A stretch of DNA of 64,000 nt from Kingdonia uniflora (Eukaryota; Streptophyta; Magnoliopsida; Ranunculales; Circaeasteraceae). This document shows, in pieces, positions 58,085 to 64,000 of this stretch (positions are counted from its first letter, which is position 1; every line of letters begins with the position of its first letter). Both the position numbers and the translations under genes were made by a program. The notes under the pieces were generated by a model, which was not told where the DNA came from, ran no database searches, and saw only the letters and a program-made list of their open reading frames with translations. Location of the stretch: positions 4,588,001-4,652,000 of the forward strand of contig JACGCM010001948.1 in the NCBI GenBank assembly GCA_014058105.1, given 5' to 3'.

Positions 58085-58480
58085 TACCAATCTCATGGAT
58101 TCCGCAATTTCTCTCTAAGAAATAATTCATTATAGGATGTACAAGAAGATTATTTTTGGACTCCTCAGGGTTTTTCTCTCTTCCATCGAAGCCGTGCCTA
58201 TCTTTTTCCGCACTAACCTTGTAATTTTCTGTTTAACTTTAGCTTTACTGGATGCTGGTGAAGCCTATTTGTCGGACATATTAAGCAAAATATTAGTTCC
58301 CTATATTTCTTTTTACTTAAAGCATCCAACTTTAATCAGTGCTCATTCTTTACTGTTTATATCTACATAAACATTGTCGTATTGGTTCATCTTTAAGCGT
58401 TGAATCATGTTAATGGTATAAAATAAAAGTAGTCAAGCCAATAAAGTATTCGCTTAGTGCTTAATGATGGCGATATACTA
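58085..58480. repeat. Diverged direct duplication, first copy
   Basis: aaataccaatctcatggatt (58084), cattataggatgt, tctttaagcgttgaat and cgcttagtgcttaatgatgg occur in this order; the second copy has close variants of each. Confidence 0.7.
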
Positions 58481-58899
58481 ATAAGATCATTATGAATGGT
58501 TGGTATTTAGTGTGAGACTAACTAGGTATCACCTAATGCTTGGACTAAGGAAGATAGGGATGTGCCATTTTCTTATTAATAAAAATAAAAATACAATCAA
58601 AATGGTGAATTTCTGGCGACTTCTAAATTTTGATCCAAACACTGAAATTAACAAAAGTTGTTATCGCTGCAAAGGAATGAAGGACATGTTCTTACTGTCT
58701 ACTGTATAATGAATGACAGGCTTCCGAAAACAAAGTCTGGTATAGATAGATATTAGAAATCGTGACAATATTCTACGCCTCTTGAAGATTCTATGGAGTT
58801 ACGTTGCGAATTGAAGAAAATAATTGAGAGGAAAATTAGCCATTGGCGCCAATTGTTTTCTAAGTGGTTGATGATGTTACGAGGCCGACCTTTCCACAA

Positions 58900-59075
58900 A
58901 GAAAGAGAAATACCAATCTCATAGATTCCTATGTAAGGAAGAAGTCATTATAGCGTGTCCATCAACCAATTCGTTCAACCTTAAGCGTCTAATTGAGATT
59001 TCGTATTAAATAAGGGTAGACGGCTGAATTATGTCCTCTCTAACTGCTTAATGATAATGATAATTGACTAATGAA
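58900..59075. repeat. Diverged direct duplication, second copy
   Basis: aaataccaatctcatagatt, cattatagcgtgt, accttaagcgtctaat and ctaactgcttaatgataatg in the same order, more compact than the first copy (about 175 against 395 bp). Confidence 0.7.
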
Positions 59076-59840
59076 AGTATGAACTATTATGTAAGGTTAG
59101 GGAACATAAGACAGATTATTTGGGACATTAGATATACTTTTCTATTAGTGAAACCATTGGCGGCTTGGCGTATTATACGGCTTATGTAGTTATGTGTGCC
59201 TTCAAAAATTAGGTATACCATGTAAGGCTACCTAATGTTTTTTTGAGATAGGTAATCCTACCTCTAGCATTCAAGCCATGTACCTCAATAATATAAAATT
59301 ATGGGCTGCTCCTCTCATTATCAATTAGTTTTAAGATACAACCCTTTCTTATAATAAAGAGAAATTGCTTAAAGTCATTGCAGGATACGTATTAGAAACC
59401 TGCACGGTTTACAACCCTTTTAACTGATTGTGCCGCTTCAAAAAAGCCACACCTCACATAAAATTGTTAGGATATTCTTGAGTGACGCCCACGGCCACAC
59501 AAAACAGTTGGAGATGACACCATGGATAGGGTGAGGAAATGAGTTAGTCATACTTACCACGGTATGCCCATTAAAGTGTCGGTCATACATACCGACCCTT
59601 TTAATTACACAAACATCTTTCACGACATAAAAGAAGGGATATAAATTAATATTATTTTTGGGAACCTGCTATTTCCACGTGAACAATTGATTCGGATCCG
59701 ATTTTTTTTTCTTCTAATCTGACGGAAAAAACCCTGCTTTAAATGTTTCTTCTGAGTCACTCATCTCTCTTTAAAACCTGCAAAATAATACTCATTTACA
59801 TTTCCTACTCTCTCACTCTACAATGATCAAAAATGTTCTT

Positions 59841-60457
59841 CGTAGGGGCCTACCCCTCGATCTTACCTAAATCGATCAGTCTCCAGTTCGAACTACCTCC
59901 ATGTCAGACTCATGCATTCTCCACACGACTTCACCAGTCAACATTGCCACATATTCCACGAACTGACAAGAAACGTAGGTCGAGCTCAAACCGAAAAACC
60001 TGAACAAGTCAAAGTCACCTATTTCTCTCGAACTCAACAGTTACTCAGTCAATCGCCACTAACCACATTGTTCAGAGAACGTGCTCCAGCACGATGAAGA
60101 ACTGCGGGAAAGGCCTATATAAAGAAAAAGTTTCAGAAGAGACAGAAAACCAGAAGATTACAGGAAAAATCACCAGAAAGACTATATTTTTCAGATTCTC
60201 CAAAACTTCAAACTTCTTATTCACAAGATCAAGCATTTTTAAGTCTAGAGATCACTTGTAATAAGATATCAGCCTCAAACAATAAACGAGACTATTACAA
60301 AAACCTCAACCCGAGATTGTGGTCTTTTAACCTATTCATAGGTTTTCCACGCTAAACACTTGTGTCATTTCTAGTTTTCAATTAGATTTTGTTACGGGTA
60401 CATTGGTGTAAGAGCTAATTTTAGGCCACTTCGAGTTTATGGAATTAGGCCATTACA
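59841..60457 (+). repeat. 5' LTR of element F
   Basis: Starts CGTAGGGGCCTACCCCTCGA (TG changed to CG), ends GGCCATTACA, 617 bp. TATATAAAG at 60116-60124. Confidence 0.9.
60116..60124 (+). promoter_or_regulatory. TATA box in the 5' LTR of F
   Basis: TATATAAAG, same place in the LTRs of B (31097) and E (57214). Confidence 0.7.
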
Positions 60458-60459
60458 TT

Positions 60460-60477
60460 TGGCGCCGTCTGTGGGAA
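60460..60477 (+). other. Primer binding site of element F
   Basis: TGGCGCCGTCTGTGGGAA, two bases after the LTR. Confidence 0.85.
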
Positions 60478-60535
60478 AGAAAATCTTTTCCACGATATAC
60501 TAAGGCATTCAGTCACTCTACTGCAAATTTCAAAT

Positions 60536-62250
60536 ATGGTCACTTCTAGACGACCAGCAACCGAAATCCAACTCGGTTCCTCAGTTGAGCCAAAACAACT
60601 TACAGACCTTCGGGTGAATCTCAACACTGAAAAAGAGAAACGCAACGAGCTCAAACGACAATTAACTCATGACAGAGAGTTCTGTGAGAAGGAGCTCGAT
60701 GCCGAACGACAAGCTCGTTTAACAGCACTCAAACAACATGAAGATAAATTACAATAATGCAGACTGCCCTGCAAGCTCTGCAGAACATTCATCAGGCTCC
60801 TCCAACACGAGACCACGATCAGGTGCCAGAAGCCTCTCGGGTTTCTGCATGGGAAAGATTGGGACCTGAAGGAGCCACCAACAAAGTTATTTCCAGGAAT
60901 GTTGGAATGAACCCCAACCTTCCATTCATTTGGGGGGGTAAGGTTCAGTCTGAGATCAGCCGAGGTCACCGATGTTCTGTACGTCAAGAGGAGGAACAAA
61001 GACCTCAGCCTCGAGTTCCAGCACGAGATCGTTTGAGTGAAGGTATCGGTACTCATAATCCATAACCTCCTCGTCAAGCTACTCAACCGAACTGTCACTA
61101 TGTCATACAAGAGTTTATGGACCAACGTATTAAGGAGTTGATCGAGGCACAAGTTTTGGGCGCTACCGACGACCTTACCAAGTTACAAGGAAGCCCGATT
61201 GCCAAAGAACTATTCAATATGGATATTCCGAAAGGTTTTCATACTCTGAAAATTCATAAATACAAAGGTACTGATCCAAAGGAGTACATCCAACAATACC
61301 GCGATTAATTGGGGTTGCACTCCAATCTCAGCGACATTCTTTGTCGTCTGTTCGCCATAAGTTTGCAGAAGGAACCACTCTGCTGGTTCCACTCTCTACC
61401 AGAAGACTCCATATACACATTCGACCAGCTGCAGAAACAATTCATCAAGACGTATGCTCACAACAGAGATAAAGAAAAATATTTGTACTCTTTTATCAAT
61501 CTTAAACAATCCCATGGAGAAAAGCTCTAGGCATTTGGAAAGAAGTTCTTGAAGCTCGCACATAAAGTAGACAATCTCAATCATAAAATAGTTGTTACAA
61601 CTTTCACCAACGCGCTCCAACTTGACTGCAAATCCAAAGAGCACCTCTTTCTCAACAAATATGTGACCTTGGAGGATATGATTACCAAGGTCAATAGTTA
61701 TGTCGACTTGGAAAGGATGATGTCTAAAAGGCATAAATCTACTAAATTCGTCATTTCCACGAAAGGTTCATCTACAGATCGAACCACTAAACCAAAAGAG
61801 GATCAGGGTGGCCAAAAGTACGCCATGGAAAACACCGGCAACCCTCGGAAAGGCGGATCACAAGTCAAACCAGTCCTCCCAAAGATGAATATTCAAATAT
61901 CTACCATTTTTCCAATCCTCAGAAAGGATAAGCTCTACCGTCTCTTCCAACAATTAGAACCAATCAAGAGCCAACTGTACTGCATGCATCATAAGGTAAA
62001 CTATCATTTTACTAATAATTTATATGCTTTACAGAGGTTACTCGAGTACATTTTCAAGGAGGGACGAATGTTCAAATATATTCTCAACCTAGAATCATAC
62101 AAGGATGGCAGCTATAAGAAACAATTTGAAGTTGTTTGGGTCGAAGATCAAACTGAGGAGAAGCATCTCTACCATATACACCATAGAAACATGATCGAGA
62201 TCAATCAGATCACCAATTCTAACAGATTTAAGCGAAGGAGATTATCATAA
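60536..62250 (+). pseudogene. Element F gag
   Basis: Begins with MVTSRRPATEIQL (60536). A coiled segment (RVNLNTEKEKRNELKRQL) is followed by a stop and shift at 60757. The capsid domain covers about 61117-61530 (CRLFAISLQKEPLCWFHSLP) with single stops at 61306 and 61528. It continues to 62250, with a zinc-knuckle-like CMHHKVNYHFTNNLYALQ and a basic end (FKRRRLS). Perhaps four lesions in all. Confidence 0.9.
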
Positions 62251-62289
62251 TGCTGCAATCTCACACCCCAAGACAAAGAAGCCAAACTT

Positions 62290-62815
62290 TTGTCTGAGTC
62301 GAGCAATCGCCGGCTCGGGATATCATTCGAAGATTGCGATACTAGCCATGTCAAATTCCTACATCATGATTCATTAGTCATAATGCTCAAGATGAAAAAG
62401 TTTGTCATGCATACGATGATGATCGATACTGGCAGCGGTATTGAGATTCTCTTTCAGAGCACTATCGACCAAATGGGTTTAGCCGATCAAGTCATTTAAA
62501 GCGACACCGATATCAGTAGGTTCAATTGTTCTAAGGAAGATCGAGTAGGGAAGATCATCTTGCCTATTATCGCAGGGCCAGCTACAATTGACGTCATCTT
62601 TTATGTGATCAACGTCAAGTCTCGTTATCTCAGGATTATGGGCCGTTGCTGGATTCATAACATGGAAGCAATCGCTTCCACCTATCATCAAGCACTCCGC
62701 TTCAAATACAATGATGGTATCTACGAGATTAGGGGTAGTCAAAAGCTTTCTCAAGCTTGCGAAAATACCATCTCTGCTATTCTAGATACCTCATGTAGAT
62801 ATGCTGCATAGCAAT
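62290..62815 (+). pseudogene. Element F aspartic protease
   Basis: MMIDTGSGIEILFQ with DTGS at 62425-62436 intact; one stop at 62497. YLRIMGRCWIHNMEAIASTY follows. It ends near RYAA and a stop at 62809. Confidence 0.9.
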
Positions 62816-64000
62816 TACAGGAAGTTTATCACCCCGATGATCAGGCTTCCAGGGAGGAGCCAACCGAATGAATCAATATTGATGGACCTAGTAGAGGTAC
62901 TTTCATCAGTACTAAGTTGGTTCAACACAAAAAAGACTCTCTCATTCAGTTCTTATAATTAAATTAAGATGTTTTTGCGTGGCCTTTTGAAGAGATGCCT
63001 GGGGTCAATCCGGCCAAGGCATGTCACAAATTGGCCATCAACGCCACGATAGTCAAAAAGAAATAGCGTCGCCTATTACTGCAACTTCAAGATGAAGTTA
63101 ACATGGAAATCGAGAAATTGATCAAAGTAGGATTCATTCGAGAAGTCAAGTATCCAGATTAGATATCAAACATCATCGCTGCCCCAAAGAAGAATGGTAA
63201 AGTCCGAGTTTGTGTGGATTTCACCGATCTTAAAAAACATTCCCCAAAAGATAGTTTCCCTCTTCCCAACATTCATCAGATCCCTGATTCTATAGCAGGT
63301 TATGAACTTCTATCTGTGATGGACGCTGCTTCAGGATATAATCAGATTCCACTCTTGGATGAGGATCAAGAAAAGACCACTTTCATCACTGAAAGAGGGC
63401 TTTATAGTTATAAAGTCATGACCTTCGGACTCAAAAATGTAGGTGCAACTTATCAATGTTTAATGACTACTTTGTTCAAAGCACAACTCGGGAAAGTTGT
63501 TGAAGTCTACATTGACGATCTCTTGTGCAAAAGCATATAGTACATCAACCACATTTCAGATCTCAACATAATATTCAACATTCTTCGATCTTTTAGGATG
63601 CGTCTCAATCCTGATAAGTGTCAATTCATAGTACATTCAGGTCAATTTCTAGGCCACCTCATCAGCAAGAAGGGGATTGAGGCCGATCCAGATCAGATTT
63701 GGACTCTCCTCGACATGCCATCTCAAAAAATAATCAAAGACGTTCAGAAACTTACCGGCAAGATTACCGCTATCAACCGTTTCATTTCAAAATCTTCAGA
63801 CCGCTGTCATTGCCTATTCTTATTACTCTGTGGTTGTACCAAACGAGGAAAAGTATAGTCGAATACAGAGGTTCAATGGATATCAGAATGCGAAGCATCT
63901 TTTCAGGACATCAAAACCTACTTGGGGAAGTTTCCTATCATGAGCACCTCAATAGATAATGAGGAACTAATTATTTACTTAGCAGTTATAAATACTTTAC
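62816..64000 (+). pseudogene. Element F reverse transcriptase, cut by the window edge
   Basis: VRVCVDFTDLKKHSPKDSFP, MDAASGYNQIPLL, YKVMTFGLKNVGATYQ and YIDD at 63508-63519. Stops at 63160-63162 (a Trp codon changed to TAG; element B keeps TGG there), 63538 and 63856. The RNase H start (LIIYLAVINTL) is reached at the right edge. Confidence 0.9.

Larger units (their letters stand above)
57554..59840. other. Island without recognised element or gene
   Basis: No element domain, LTR or supported gene. Short frames such as 58137-58370 have no domain. A diverged direct duplication is present (58085-58480 against 58900-59075). An (aac)n run lies at 57949-57961. Could be old host spacer. Confidence 0.5.
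59841..64000 (+). mobile_element. Tat-lineage Ty3/gypsy element F, 5' part
   Basis: 5' LTR, primer site, gag, protease and reverse transcriptase up to the window edge. Same family as B and E. Gag and pol words are the best kept of the four copies, with long open stretches (61549-62250, 63214-63540), but it still has about ten stops. It served here as the reference for reading element B. Confidence 0.92.

Noticed and set aside
58137..58370. Possible membrane protein
   Set aside because: Hydrophobic but short, with no homologue recognised and lying within the diverged duplication.
57554..59840. atgatcaa next to the E LTR and near the F LTR as a shared target duplication
   Set aside because: The F copy is not adjacent to the LTR start and the five flanking bases differ (atgat, ttctt).

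Overview
The window is intergenic heterochromatin-like DNA of a flowering plant, probably a eudicot. The evidence is stacked LTR retrotransposons of plant type, a plant L1-clade LINE with a terminal RNase H, a gag-only copia element, a Helitron remnant, and one short open gene resembling the plant defence regulator NIMIN2. No bacterial or organellar features, tRNA, rRNA or CRISPR array were seen. Almost every long reading frame belongs to a decayed transposable element and carries stops or frameshifts.

Left third (1-32047) is a four-layer nest. Element C lies on the minus strand and shows only its 5' LTR and primer site (31438-32047). Element B (Ty3/gypsy, Tat lineage) sits in C and runs from the left edge to 31437. 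Element A (another Tat element, 603-18614) sits in the gag of B with a perfect 5-bp target duplication. A non-autonomous LARD-like element (3283-9293) sits inside the protease of A. The Tat assignment rests on domain order: gag, protease, reverse transcriptase, RNase H, a second RNase H of archaeal type, integrase.

Middle (32048-43207) holds a gag-only copia element (TR-GAG type, minus strand, 32248-40953). A nearly full-length LINE (33771-40569) has split one of its LTRs. The pair is flanked by inverted MITE-like ends. To the right lie a palindrome-rich repeat array, a NIMIN2-like single-exon gene (42125-42484) with a TATA box and TGACG/W-box motifs, and a Helitron DUF6570-like remnant (42840-43212).

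Right third (43208-64000) has element D (5' LTR at 43410, gag-pol to about 49500). Its expected 3' LTR is absent; instead the stretch ends in the 3' LTR of a related but different family (E, 56952-57553). A 2.3-kb island (57554-59840) with a diverged internal duplication follows, then the 5' half of element F (59841 to the edge), the best preserved Tat copy.

The most notable pattern is shared by A, B and D. Between integrase and 3' LTR each carries, at the same place, an unrelated tandem array (226 bp x4, a 162-bp higher-order repeat made of three 54-bp modules, and 44 bp x6). Each array is followed by long antisense genes with spliceosomal-type introns, an N-terminal domain resembling the plant 'putative gypsy type transposon' family, and coiled coils. 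These elements therefore look like two-gene transposons with opposed transcription units and a satellite-generating spacer between them.
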